From Odoribacter sp036657595 (GTDB lineage Bacteria > Bacteroidota > Bacteroidia > Bacteroidales > Marinifilaceae): a DNA stretch of 64,000 nucleotides. The notes under the pieces are model-generated. The model had not been told where the DNA came from. It saw only the letters and a program-made list of their open reading frames with translations, and made no database searches. Below are positions 17,743 to 27,062 of the stretch, one piece after another (within the stretch, counting starts at the first letter, position 1; each line of letters begins with the position of its first letter). Both the position numbers and the translations under genes were made by a program. The stretch covers positions 1 to 64,000 of the forward strand of contig JAVXFZ010000001.1 of assembly GCA_036657595.1 (NCBI GenBank), written 5' to 3'.

Positions 17743-20700
17743 TTAATTTTTTTCCGGAAGATCTCTTTCGGCGTCAAAGTCATTCATAAACTTATACTGC
17801 TTACTGAGCGATTTCTTTTTGTCACGGCTACCGCTTCTATCCATTGCAGCATAAAGAACGGGAACAATGATCATTGTGATGATGGTTGAAAATATCAATC
17901 CACCGATAACGGCTATACCCATTGGACGCCAGGTTTCTGCACCTTCTCCGGTGCTGATTGCCAGCGGGAGCATACCTAAAATAGTTGTCAGAGCGGTCAT
18001 TAATACCGGACGCAAACGAGAGCGGCAAGCTAAGGCGATCGCATCATATAAATGAATACCGCGTTCACGCATTAAGTTGATAAAGTCAATTAATACAATA
18101 CCGTTTTTGGTTACAATACCTACCAGCATAATGGCACCCAAGGCGGCGACGACGCTCACCGTGGTATGTGTTAGCAATAGTGCCAGTACAACGCCGGTGA
18201 ATGCAAACGGAATAGATACCATAATGATAAACGGCATTTTAAATGATTCAAACTGTGAAGCCATCACGATGTAGACAAGCATCATTGATAGAACGAGTAA
18301 AATAATCAATGATCCAAAAGATTCTTGTTGATCCTCATAGCTACCTCCAATGAATACAGAGATTTCCTGTGGAACTTCTGTCTTGTTGATAATTGTTTGT
18401 GCTGCTGTCGCAATATCACCTAAAGAAGCACCTGCGGCAGGTGTGATGGATACTTTAACCATCCGCTGTTTGCTCTTCCGTTCGATTTTAGGAGGAGACC
18501 AAAATTCTTTGATGTCACCCAATTCTTTCAAGCGAATTTTTTCACCTCGAGTGTTGACGATCTGTAAGTTTTCGACTTCTGTCAGTGAGTTACGATATTC
18601 TTCCCCTAATCGGACGATGATATCATATTCTTCTCCATCTTCTTTGTATTTACTCGGTTTGAATCCGTAGACACGATTACGTAAAGCACTTGCCACTTGT
18701 GAAGTACTTAAACCGTGTTGAGATAGTTTGTCTTGATTCAGAAATAGCTGAAGCTCCGGCTTATCGTCATCTCGGCTGATATTAATATCTTCTGCACCTT
18801 TGATCGTGCGAGCCTGTTGAGCTAATTCGGCAGCCAGTTTATTGGTTTGTTCAAAGTCATAGCCCATAATTTCAAGATCGACGGTATTACCGCCACCCAT
18901 CATATTACTGCTGGTCGTTACGGTATAGACCAATACATCCGGAATAGCTTTTAGGCGATCACGTAAATCATCGGCAATTTCAAATACACTACGTTCTCGA
19001 TCTTGAATATCCACTAAACGGGCGCGAACGTTTAGCATATTGCTTCCTGTTTTATTGAATAGGGAACTGAATCCGGCATCTTCATCTTCACTACCGTACG
19101 AAAGGTTGATCATACTAATTTCAGGATAATTGACACGTAGCATAGAATCAATTCCGAGAGCTACTTTTTTACTTTCTTCCACTCGTTGCCCAGTTTGCAT
19201 TTTTACATAGATATTTAGCGTACTTTCGTCATTCTGGGGCATATAGTCTGTACTGATAAATCGACCTAAGAAGATGGATATGACAAAGATACTGGTCATA
19301 CTAAGTCCTAACAAAAGTTTATGGTGTAATGACCAACGGATTAATTTTTCATATCCACGATCCAGTTTATCCAGATAATTAGATGTAAAGGTGTAGAAAC
19401 TAAATTTTTCGTCTGTTTTCTTTTCGTAAATTTTCATTAGCTGAGACGAGAGCATAGGGGTTAGCGTGATAGCAGTTACCGTAGAAGTTACTACGGTGAT
19501 ACATACGATCCAGCCTAACTGCTTGAATAAAATACCGGTCATACCACTGACTAAAGTTAGCGGGAAGAATACCGCTACGGTCACTAAGGTCGTGACGATA
19601 ACCGATAACCATACTTCATTTGTTCCGTATTTAGCGGATTCACGTGGAGCACTGCCTCGTTCTATATGTTTTGTGATGTTTTCCAATACTACGATGGCAT
19701 CGTCAACCACCATACCGATGGCAATAGATAGGGACGATAGTGAGATAACATTTAAGGAACCTCCCGTAATTTTTAAATAAATAAAGGCGACAATCAAGGA
19801 GATCGGGATGGTCAGGGCGATAATAAACGTAGCTCGCCAACGCCCCAAGAAGATAAATACGACCAATACGACGAATATCAATGCGTACATCAAGGATTCT
19901 GACAAATTGTTGATGGAACGAATAATAAAGTCAGAAGAGTCATTTAACATTTCAATACGAAGATCTGGAGGTAATTCTTTTTGTATTAGCTCCATCTCTT
20001 TTTTAACTTCTTTGGCAATAGCAACAGCATTGGCATCCGACTGTTTTGTGATGAGTAGTACTCCTCCTTGTTTGCGGTTAATTAACTGTTCCAGGGTGAT
20101 ATCCTTAATCGTATCTTTTATGATGGCAACGTCTTTCATATAGACAGATTTGCCGTTTTGTGTGCCGATAACTATATTCTTGATTTGCTCACTCCCGTCA
20201 AATTCACCTTCGATGCGCAATTGATAATCCATTTGTCCCATCTTAATATTACCGGCAGGTAAATCTTTATTTTCTGCTGCAATAATATTACCCAATTGCT
20301 CTATCGTTAAATTGTAAGCATCCAGTTTATTGGGATCAAGATCTAAATATACCACTCGTTTGGGTGCGCCGGCAATGCTGACTGCTGCGACACCATCAAC
20401 TCGGTTTAGTCGGTTGACAACTTTGTCTTCCAAAATTTTGTCCATTCCGGGATAAGAAGCATCTGCTGTAACGGCATAGATTAAAATAGGCATCATAGAA
20501 GTATTGAACTTCAGTAATGAAGGACGGTCGATATCGTCCGGTAATCTGTCCATCGCTTTGTCAATAGCATCACGTACGTCATTTGCTGCCTCATCTAAAT
20601 TAGCTTCCCATTCAAATTCCAAGCTAATGACAGAAAGATTATCCTGTGAGGTAGAGGTGATCTCTTTTAAATTCTCTACAGAGTTTAACTGGTCTTCCAA

Positions 20701-20898
20701 TATTTTGGTAACATTGACTTCAATATCAGCCGCATTTGCTCCCGGATAGCTGGTCATTACCGAAAGATAAGGCGGATCCATCTTCGGGTATTGGTCAATA
20801 GGCAGCTGTACCAGGGAGAATATTCCCAACACCATAATAGCCACGAAGATCATCAAGGTGGTAATAGGTTTCTCTACAGCAGTTGTAAATATACTCAT
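17743..20898 (-). CDS. RND multidrug efflux pump (AcrB/HAE1 family)
   Basis: This is a 1051-residue RND permease of normal length with twelve membrane helices in two halves and two large periplasmic loops. The proton-relay residues are intact: the Asp pair D399-D400 in GMVVDDAIVVLENI and Lys931 in GIVTKNGIVLIDFI. It is the inner-membrane pump of a tripartite system with the membrane fusion protein and TolC encoded just upstream, and the TetR gene starts the operon. Substrates cannot be read from the sequence; drugs, bile salts or dyes are typical. It is a useful internal comparison for the two RND proteins at 27063-35012, which lack this Lys. Confidence 0.93.
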   Translation of the reverse strand: MSIFTTAVEKPITTLMIFVAIMVLGIFSLVQLPIDQYPKMDPPYLSVMTSYPGANAADIEVNVTKILEDQLNSVENLKEITSTSQDNLSVISLEFEWEANLDEAANDVRDAIDKAMDRLPDDIDRPSLLKFNTSMMPILIYAVTADASYPGMDKILEDKVVNRLNRVDGVAAVSIAGAPKRVVYLDLDPNKLDAYNLTIEQLGNIIAAENKDLPAGNIKMGQMDYQLRIEGEFDGSEQIKNIVIGTQNGKSVYMKDVAIIKDTIKDITLEQLINRKQGGVLLITKQSDANAVAIAKEVKKEMELIQKELPPDLRIEMLNDSSDFIIRSINNLSESLMYALIFVVLVVFIFLGRWRATFIIALTIPISLIVAFIYLKITGGSLNVISLSSLSIAIGMVVDDAIVVLENITKHIERGSAPRESAKYGTNEVWLSVIVTTLVTVAVFFPLTLVSGMTGILFKQLGWIVCITVVTSTVTAITLTPMLSSQLMKIYEKKTDEKFSFYTFTSNYLDKLDRGYEKLIRWSLHHKLLLGLSMTSIFVISIFLGRFISTDYMPQNDESTLNIYVKMQTGQRVEESKKVALGIDSMLRVNYPEISMINLSYGSEDEDAGFSSLFNKTGSNMLNVRARLVDIQDRERSVFEIADDLRDRLKAIPDVLVYTVTTSSNMMGGGNTVDLEIMGYDFEQTNKLAAELAQQARTIKGAEDINISRDDDKPELQLFLNQDKLSQHGLSTSQVASALRNRVYGFKPSKYKEDGEEYDIIVRLGEEYRNSLTEVENLQIVNTRGEKIRLKELGDIKEFWSPPKIERKSKQRMVKVSITPAAGASLGDIATAAQTIINKTEVPQEISVFIGGSYEDQQESFGSLIILLVLSMMLVYIVMASQFESFKMPFIIMVSIPFAFTGVVLALLLTHTTVSVVAALGAIMLVGIVTKNGIVLIDFINLMRERGIHLYDAIALACRSRLRPVLMTALTTILGMLPLAISTGEGAETWRPMGIAVIGGLIFSTIITMIIVPVLYAAMDRSGSRDKKKSLSKQYKFMNDFDAERDLPEKN

Positions 20899-20957
20899 AT
20901 TTTAATTATTTAATCGTTTATGTGTTTAACCGTTTGGGCATAATTAATACCTCGATT

Positions 20958-21995
20958 TTATTTTGTAATCGTTACTGCTGCCCCGTCAACAAGGCGAGCC
21001 TGTCCGACTACAATGATCTCATCACCTTCGTGAATGTCGCTGGAAATTAATTCTACTTGATCATCAAATCGCTTGCCGATGGTGATATCTACTCGTTTTG
21101 CCTTTCCGTTATTGTTTAGGAATACGTAGCGATTGTTTGCCCCCTGAAGTTTCAATACGGCAATAGCCGGGACGACAACGGTATTGGTTTCTCCGATAAA
21201 GAAATTGATTGTTCCGAACATTCCTGGACGTAGTGTTTCATCATCATTTGGGATTTTTACTTCCACGGTAAACGTGCGGGAGTTTTGGTCAATTGTCGGG
21301 TAAACAATATTTACTTTTCCTTTATAGATACGGTCAGGATAGATATTGCTTCTCAATTCTACCTCCATCCCTGTTTTTAATTGTGGGAAATATTGCTCCG
21401 TGATGTTTACGTTAGCTTTTAATGGATTAATTTTTTCAATAGAGATGACGGATGCTTTGCTGGCACCTCCGACGGGACTCATTGAATACATTTCGCCGTT
21501 CTCGAAGAATTTACCGGTTACAATTCCATTAAAAGGTGCCAGTAATTGTGTGTTTTCTTTTAGGAACGCCACGTTCGATTTAGCCACTTCGTATTGTGTA
21601 ACGGCTGCATCGTATGCTTGTTTTGAAATACTCTGTGTTTCATTTAGCATTTTAGCCCGATTGTATTCCGTTTCAAGATTTTTTAATTGAACTTCTGCCT
21701 GATGAAGATTGGTACGATCCATTTCGACTAATCGCTGACCTTTTTTGATTCGATCGCCGACCTCTACATTGATTTTCTCAATTCTTCCAGGGGAGGCAGG
21801 AGCGTAGAACACTTGTTCGTCAGCTTGTAAGCTAGCCGTATAGTCGAGCGTTTTGGCAATGTTTTGTTTTTCCAGTTTCAGTACTTTCACTGGAATAGAT
21901 TGTACGACATTTGCTGTTTGGTCTTCTGTTTTTTTCCCGGAACATCCGACGAAAACAGCGATAGCAAGTGTAGATAAAATTACATTCTTAATCAT
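20958..21995 (-). CDS. Efflux membrane fusion protein (AcrA/MexA family)
   Basis: This is a 345-residue periplasmic adaptor lipoprotein: the signal peptide ends at Cys18 (lipobox FVGC). A lipoyl half-motif EKINVEVGDRIKKGQRL (about 73-89) is followed by an alpha-hairpin (LKNLETEYNRAKMLNETQSIS) and the returning half FNGIVTGKFFENGEMYS, then beta-barrel and membrane-proximal domains with LRPGMFGTINF. It bridges the RND pump and TolC encoded on either side, with gaps of 50-59 bp. Confidence 0.92.
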   Translation of the reverse strand: MIKNVILSTLAIAVFVGCSGKKTEDQTANVVQSIPVKVLKLEKQNIAKTLDYTASLQADEQVFYAPASPGRIEKINVEVGDRIKKGQRLVEMDRTNLHQAEVQLKNLETEYNRAKMLNETQSISKQAYDAAVTQYEVAKSNVAFLKENTQLLAPFNGIVTGKFFENGEMYSMSPVGGASKASVISIEKINPLKANVNITEQYFPQLKTGMEVELRSNIYPDRIYKGKVNIVYPTIDQNSRTFTVEVKIPNDDETLRPGMFGTINFFIGETNTVVVPAIAVLKLQGANNRYVFLNNNGKAKRVDITIGKRFDDQVELISSDIHEGDEIIVVGQARLVDGAAVTITK

Positions 21996-22045
21996 CGTAT
22001 TTGATTTTAATAGTTTCTAATTCTTTAACAGCTAAAGGATGTCCT

Positions 22046-23326
22046 TTACTTTAATTCATTATAGAGTTTTTCTAATTGAGTTTGTGCCTGTAATAGCGTG
22101 AGACAAGCGGAGGTATAATTGTTCTCTGCTTGCAGATAATTATTGTTGGCTTGGGTTAAATCAAGACTGGAAACAACACCAGCTTCATATTTACGCTGAT
22201 AATTATCGAGTACTTTCTTGGCTACGGAGATATTCTCTTTTTGGAGATTATAGTCTTCCATTGCATTTTTCAAAGTATACTTATATTGTTCTTCTTGGAG
22301 ATACAATTGGTCTTGCAGCAGACTTTTATTCAAGCTTGTTTGTTCAAGTGTTATCTTTTCCTGATCCAATTGTGCTTTCCGTTGTAAGCCGGAAAATAGG
22401 GGAATATTCATAGTTACGCCAGCCGTATGAGGTGCGGAGAATAAACCGGATTTAATCTGATAGTTATAAGAATAAGAAGCAGTGATGGTTGGTGCATAAG
22501 CCCATTTCTTTAATCCCACCATTTTCTTTTGCAGTTCTTCCTGTGTTTGCATCAATTGATACTGTGAATTGTTATCCAAATTAAATTGTTGTGCGGAGAG
22601 TTTTAAAAAATCACCGTTTGTGAGGAATGTGTCCAGAGGATCACTAAGAGTAAGTGGTGTTCCTGCCTGCAAACCTAATTGTAAGCGCATTAGATTGTAA
22701 TTAACGTCCACTGTCCGTTGCATAGACAATAAATTGTTTTTCAGCAATCCCACTGTGATGCGGATTTGGTCAACATCTGTGATCTCGGCGGTTCCGACTT
22801 TATACATATTGTCTGTATGTGTCAGGATTTTATCCATATTCACCAGATTTTGTCGGATAATATTCATTAATCGTTCGCAAACCAAAATCGTATAATAAGA
22901 ATTATAGACGGTTTCCTTGATGTCCAGTTTTGTCAAGTCTACCTGTTGGGCAGCCATTTGTTTGGCGATTTTGCTGGTCTGTATGCCCAAAATCCATTGC
23001 CCGTTGAATAGCAATTGTGATACGGATAGTCCCAACGTAGACTGATCTGGCATTTTTGCCTTAAATGAAGCGATTTCGTGATTAAAGTTTGTTGTATAGT
23101 CCAACGAACCATTGATTTGTGGTAATCCCTGAGAAATAGCTTCTTGCACCATTTTATTTCTCAGGCTAATGTTCATTTGAGATGCCTGTAATTCTTTATT
23201 GTATTCGACTGCAAAATCAACTGCTTGTTGAAGGCTTAGACTTTGCGGAGCAGTGGTTGTTTCCTGGGCTTGCAGGAAACAAGGTAGGCAGAACGCAATA
23301 AATGTTAGTAATACTCCTCTTTTCAT
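22046..23326 (-). CDS. TolC-family outer-membrane efflux protein
   Basis: This is a 426-residue outer-membrane factor with a signal peptide ending in LQAQE. Two OEP repeats carry the typical coiled-coil helices: the first has LQQAVDFAVEYNKELQASQ and the second has KVLDNYQRKYEAGVVSSLDL followed by TQANNNYLQAENNYTSA. It forms the exit duct for the adjoining MFP and RND pump. It is the second gene of the operon, 117 bp after tetR; that gap has no recognisable promoter. Confidence 0.92.
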   Translation of the reverse strand: MKRGVLLTFIAFCLPCFLQAQETTTAPQSLSLQQAVDFAVEYNKELQASQMNISLRNKMVQEAISQGLPQINGSLDYTTNFNHEIASFKAKMPDQSTLGLSVSQLLFNGQWILGIQTSKIAKQMAAQQVDLTKLDIKETVYNSYYTILVCERLMNIIRQNLVNMDKILTHTDNMYKVGTAEITDVDQIRITVGLLKNNLLSMQRTVDVNYNLMRLQLGLQAGTPLTLSDPLDTFLTNGDFLKLSAQQFNLDNNSQYQLMQTQEELQKKMVGLKKWAYAPTITASYSYNYQIKSGLFSAPHTAGVTMNIPLFSGLQRKAQLDQEKITLEQTSLNKSLLQDQLYLQEEQYKYTLKNAMEDYNLQKENISVAKKVLDNYQRKYEAGVVSSLDLTQANNNYLQAENNYTSACLTLLQAQTQLEKLYNELK

Positions 23327-23443
23327 TCTCTGTAAATTATTAATTTTACGATTATTTTTGTTGCTATATTTGAAGATTTACAAATAGTATGCCAATTCTC
23401 CGAGTTATTTTAATAGTACTTTTTCTTTTGCTCTTTTTTCTTG

Positions 23444-24073
23444 TTATTTTTCTTGATTATTAATTAATCTGTCTAATTCTTCTATCCCTTTGGGGGTTGC
23501 AAGACTTCTAATCATATTCTCGACAATGGTAGACACAATAATATCGGCAGGATATGGAGTATCACTGATCATTTCCGGTTCGTTGAGAAATGACATTTGT
23601 TTGATAAAAAGATAAATTTGTATCTCTTTTTGAATGTCTTTTAATAAGAAGCCTTGTTTTTCACCTTTGTCTAACAATTCGTGTAATAAAGAAGTGAAAA
23701 ATTTACTATGACTTTCATTGATTCGTTCGTAAACATCGGGATGATATTTTTTGAGATCGAACAAGTTAGCAGGCATCTGGCTATTCATATCGTGAATGAT
23801 GTGTTCTTTAATGATCCACATAATTTCGATCACGTTGTGTTGTTTGAGTTCTTCCAGATTTTTTTGTACCTGATGGTTTTCCCGACGGTGGAGCATAACT
23901 TGTTCCACTACGTCGTCTTTATTCGTAAAAAACTGATACAGTGTTTTCTTCGAAATTTTCAAATGAGCGCAGATATCATCCATAGATGTACTCCGTAATC
24001 CATATTTCAGAAATAATTCGGAGATATTCTCTAATAAATCTTCTTTCGCTTGGCTGTTTTCGTTATCTATCAT
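23444..24073 (-). CDS. TetR-family repressor of the efflux operon
   Basis: This is a 209-residue TetR regulator. The N-terminal helix-turn-helix covers residues about 12-58 (LFLKYGLRSTSMDDICAHL, then KISKKTLYQFFTNKDDVV), and an all-helical ligand domain follows. It heads the same strand as the TolC-MFP-RND genes and has an 11-bp inverted repeat just downstream of its own predicted transcription start. Autorepression of the whole operon with release by a pump substrate is the likely mode. Confidence 0.9.
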   Translation of the reverse strand: MIDNENSQAKEDLLENISELFLKYGLRSTSMDDICAHLKISKKTLYQFFTNKDDVVEQVMLHRRENHQVQKNLEELKQHNVIEIMWIIKEHIIHDMNSQMPANLFDLKKYHPDVYERINESHSKFFTSLLHELLDKGEKQGFLLKDIQKEIQIYLFIKQMSFLNEPEMISDTPYPADIIVSTIVENMIRSLATPKGIEELDRLINNQEK

Positions 24074-24096
24074 TGACCTACTGATTGTTTATGTGT

Positions 24097-24128
24097 ATGG
24101 AAACGTTCCATCTATAAAACGTTTCCAT
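24097..24128. promoter_or_regulatory. Candidate TetR operator
   Basis: ATGGAAACGTT (24097-24107) and AACGTTTCCAT (24118-24128) are perfect 11-bp inverted arms with a 10-bp spacer, so half-site centres are 21 bp (two helical turns) apart. It lies between the predicted start site of tetR and its start codon. Each arm also contains the palindrome AACGTT. Confidence 0.65.
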
Positions 24129-24135
24129 TGTTCGA

Positions 24136-24143
24136 CAAATATA
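24136..24143 (-). promoter_or_regulatory. -7 element of the tetR operon
   Basis: TATATTTG on the minus strand fits TAnnTTTG. The predicted start near 24131 directly abuts the inverted repeat. No clear -33 box is seen. Confidence 0.5.
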
Positions 24144-24347
24144 AATAAATATTGTTTGTCTGCACATAAGAGTATGTTAAATTATTTCAAATAGTAGAAA
24201 ATTTTGAAGAGATGACTTTATGAATAGAATTTTTTGCTTTTGATATACAGTTCGCCTTTCAGTCGTTGTATGCTATTAAAAAAATCGGAGGAAGGTAGTG
24301 CGAGTATTTTACTCCATCTGTAAGTGAATACATTTCTTACTTTTGTT

Positions 24348-24355
24348 TACCTTTG
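24348..24355 (+). promoter_or_regulatory. -7 element immediately before dnaG
   Basis: TACCTTTG matches TAnnTTTG, with its last base only 5 bp before the dnaG ATG. If used, the mRNA would start at or next to the start codon. No -33 match is clear. Confidence 0.45.
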
Positions 24356-24359
24356 TAAT

Positions 24360-26303
24360 ATGATTGATCAGACTACCATACAGAAAATTTTTGATGCTGC
24401 GGACATATATGAAGTTGTTTCCGATTTTGTCAGTTTGAAAAAGCGGGGAGTAAACTACGTTGGCTGTTGTCCGTTCCACAATGAGAAAACAGGTTCTTTC
24501 ACTGTTTCCCCGGCTAAAGGCATCTATAAATGTTTTGGATGCGGAAAAGGAGGTAATGCGGTGAATTTCATTATGGATCACGAGCAATTATCATACGTGG
24601 AAGCCTTGCGTTATCTGGCGGGGAAATACAACATCCTCATTGAGGAAAAAGAGCTGACAGAACAGGAGAAGCAGGAGAAGACCGAACGCGAAAGTATGTT
24701 GATTGTGACCAATTATGCGGAGGACTTTTTTGTCTACCAGCTATTTCATACGGATGAAGGTCAATCAGTGGGATTAGGTTATTTCCATCAGCGGGGGTTA
24801 GACGATAAGACGATCGAAAAATTTGGACTGGGTTATTGCCCGGAAGCGTGGGATAGCTTGACGAAATCAGCTCTTGAGAAGGGATATAAAAAAGATTTTT
24901 TAGTAAAAACAGGATTAACGATTGAATCGGATCGTGGGTTATTCGATCGTTTTCGGGCAAGGGTAATGTTTCCGATACGTGATATTGCCGGTAAGATTAT
25001 AGCTTTCGGTGGTCGGATAATGACCAATGATAAGAAAAGTGCTAAATATCAAAATTCGCCTGAATCGGAGATATATCATAAAAGTCGGACTCTTTATGGT
25101 ATTCATTTTGCTAAAAAGAGTATTGTACAACAAAATCGTTGCTACTTAGTAGAGGGATATTTAGATGTTATTTCTTTTCATCAAAAGGGCATTGAAAATA
25201 CCGTGGCGTCATCGGGTACGTCACTGACCATTGAGCAAATTCGTTTGATTCGCCGCTTGACGCCGAATATTACAATCATATACGATGGGGATGCTGCGGG
25301 GCTTAAGGCTTCGCTGCGAGGGATAGACTTAGTGTTGGAGGAAGGGCTGAATGTGCGGGTTGTATCCTTGCCTGCGGGGGAAGATCCGGATTCGTATGCT
25401 CAGGCGCATACGGCGGCGGAGGTGTTGGACTATATCGCAAAGAATGAAACGGATTTTATCAGTTTTAAGACAAAACTATTGTTGAAACAAGTGGGCGATG
25501 ATCCGATCGAACGGGCTAAATTGATTACAGATATTGTTAAAAGCATCTCCCTAATACCGGATAATATCATTCGGTCGGTTTATGTTCAGGAAACGGCGAA
25601 CCAAATGAAGGTGGAGGAAAAAATTCTTTATACTGAAATTGCCCGCATTCGGAAACAGCAGGCGGGTGATTTTACCCCTGTCCACTATCAGGTTCCTACT
25701 CAACAACAGCCTTCTGTCACACTGACTCCTGCAAAAACAATAGCTGTGTCACCCTGTGATACAGAGGAAATGGTCTTGATACGTTATCTGTTACTTTTCG
25801 GCGAGCAAGAATTGTATAAGGAAGAACGCAATCACGTGCTCTATGAGGTGAGTGTCGGGGAGTATATTATTCACGAACTGGCTGAGGATGAATTAGAGAT
25901 GTTAAATCCAAAATTGCAGGAAATCGAACGCGAATACAGTGAAAATTATAAATCCACGGGCTTTATTCCTACTAAATATTTTATTGGACATTCTGATCCG
26001 ACTATCAGCTCCATCGTGGCAAGTATCTTGAGTGAGCCGTATGAACTGAGCAAACTCTGGACATTAAAAGATACGACGATGCGTACTGAAGAGTCAATGC
26101 TTGATGAATTATTGCCTAAAATCATTGATAACTATAAAATGCGCCGTATCGAAATGCTCACGCGGGAGGCTGCCAATAAAATTCTTGAATACCAAAATTC
26201 TGGAGATATGGATGAATTATTGGTATGGTTCAAAAAGAAAAATACCTTAGATACCTTACGTTCCAAGTTAAATGAAAAACTGAAGCGTACAGGTATTAGA
26301 TAA
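24360..26303 (+). CDS. dnaG: DNA primase DnaG
   Basis: This is a 647-residue primase that makes RNA primers at replication forks. The CHC2 zinc-binding domain has C37-P-F-H40 and C58-F-G-C61. The catalytic core is intact, with TOPRIM motif VEGYLDVISFHQKG and the metal-binding YDGDAAGLKAS. A C-terminal helicase-interaction region follows. The start is ATG at 24360 (MIDQTTIQKI), the usual start in Bacteroidales; the start at 24324 adds twelve hydrophobic residues that do not belong. It is a lone gene between two minus-strand transporter operons. Position 45 reads Gly in NEKTGSF where most primases have Pro. Confidence 0.95.
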   Translation: MIDQTTIQKIFDAADIYEVVSDFVSLKKRGVNYVGCCPFHNEKTGSFTVSPAKGIYKCFGCGKGGNAVNFIMDHEQLSYVEALRYLAGKYNILIEEKELTEQEKQEKTERESMLIVTNYAEDFFVYQLFHTDEGQSVGLGYFHQRGLDDKTIEKFGLGYCPEAWDSLTKSALEKGYKKDFLVKTGLTIESDRGLFDRFRARVMFPIRDIAGKIIAFGGRIMTNDKKSAKYQNSPESEIYHKSRTLYGIHFAKKSIVQQNRCYLVEGYLDVISFHQKGIENTVASSGTSLTIEQIRLIRRLTPNITIIYDGDAAGLKASLRGIDLVLEEGLNVRVVSLPAGEDPDSYAQAHTAAEVLDYIAKNETDFISFKTKLLLKQVGDDPIERAKLITDIVKSISLIPDNIIRSVYVQETANQMKVEEKILYTEIARIRKQQAGDFTPVHYQVPTQQQPSVTLTPAKTIAVSPCDTEEMVLIRYLLLFGEQELYKEERNHVLYEVSVGEYIIHELAEDELEMLNPKLQEIEREYSENYKSTGFIPTKYFIGHSDPTISSIVASILSEPYELSKLWTLKDTTMRTEESMLDELLPKIIDNYKMRRIEMLTREAANKILEYQNSGDMDELLVWFKKKNTLDTLRSKLNEKLKRTGIR

Positions 26304-26352
26304 CTTCCTTAGCTTATTTATTGTTTACGGTAAATGGAATCGTATTTATTGC

Positions 26353-27054
26353 TTAGATAAATTTTTCTCTATTTTGTGTTTTATAAAGTCCTGCTAATAA
26401 AAAAATGAATGTAGCTATAAAAATAAACAGTCGATTATCGAACACCGTGTTATAAAAGATCTCCGGATTTTTCTCTAAAGGGACATTAAAAGGATTTAAA
26501 AAGACATTCCATTTACTAATATCTAAAATACTATTTAGTGCAAAGAGAATAAGTCCGATAATAATCATCATCACTGCCGTGCCGTTTCCATTTCGGATAA
26601 TAGTACTCAACATAAAGCAGAGCATACCGATAAAAAGAGAGGGCACCATCACTTGTAAGGTGAGATTCAAAGGAGGAATTTCGACAACCACCCAATTAGT
26701 AATAAATGCCAACACCAATGTCAGGACAAAACAAATAGCGTAGGCTATCAACAAGCGGAATAGCCATATTTTATACCGATAATTGGGAATGCCGAAAATA
26801 ATTTCGATAATTTTGGCATCCTGATCGTTTTGTATACCGAAACAAGTTGGATAAAAAATGAGTAGGATAGAGGGTATCAGCATCATATTATAGCCAGTCG
26901 CCATCGTAATTTCCGAGTCAGAAAATAAGCTGATACCTATCGTTATGATATAAAATCCGATGGCACTCAACATAAAATATATAAATTTATTCCCGAAAAT
27001 AATCTTGATATTGTATCGGGTTAACTTGATGAAAGGAGTGATGTATTGTTTCAT
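26353..27054 (-). CDS. ABC-2-type permease, last gene of the hybrid export operon
   Basis: This is a 233-residue membrane protein with six predicted helices in ABC-2 order: an N-terminal amphipathic start RYNIKIIFGNKF, a first helix pair, the coupling-type segment DQDAKIIEIIFGIPNYRYKI, two central helices, and a final helix before a charged tail. There is no ATPase domain. It starts only 8 bp after the RND-ABC fusion gene, whose C-terminal ATPase has no dedicated permease of its own, so this is its probable membrane partner. The family moves lipids, glycans or drugs outward; the substrate here is unknown. Confidence 0.75.
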   Translation of the reverse strand: MKQYITPFIKLTRYNIKIIFGNKFIYFMLSAIGFYIITIGISLFSDSEITMATGYNMMLIPSILLIFYPTCFGIQNDQDAKIIEIIFGIPNYRYKIWLFRLLIAYAICFVLTLVLAFITNWVVVEIPPLNLTLQVMVPSLFIGMLCFMLSTIIRNGNGTAVMMIIIGLILFALNSILDISKWNVFLNPFNVPLEKNPEIFYNTVFDNRLFIFIATFIFLLAGLYKTQNREKFI

Positions 27055-27062
27055 TTTACCAT

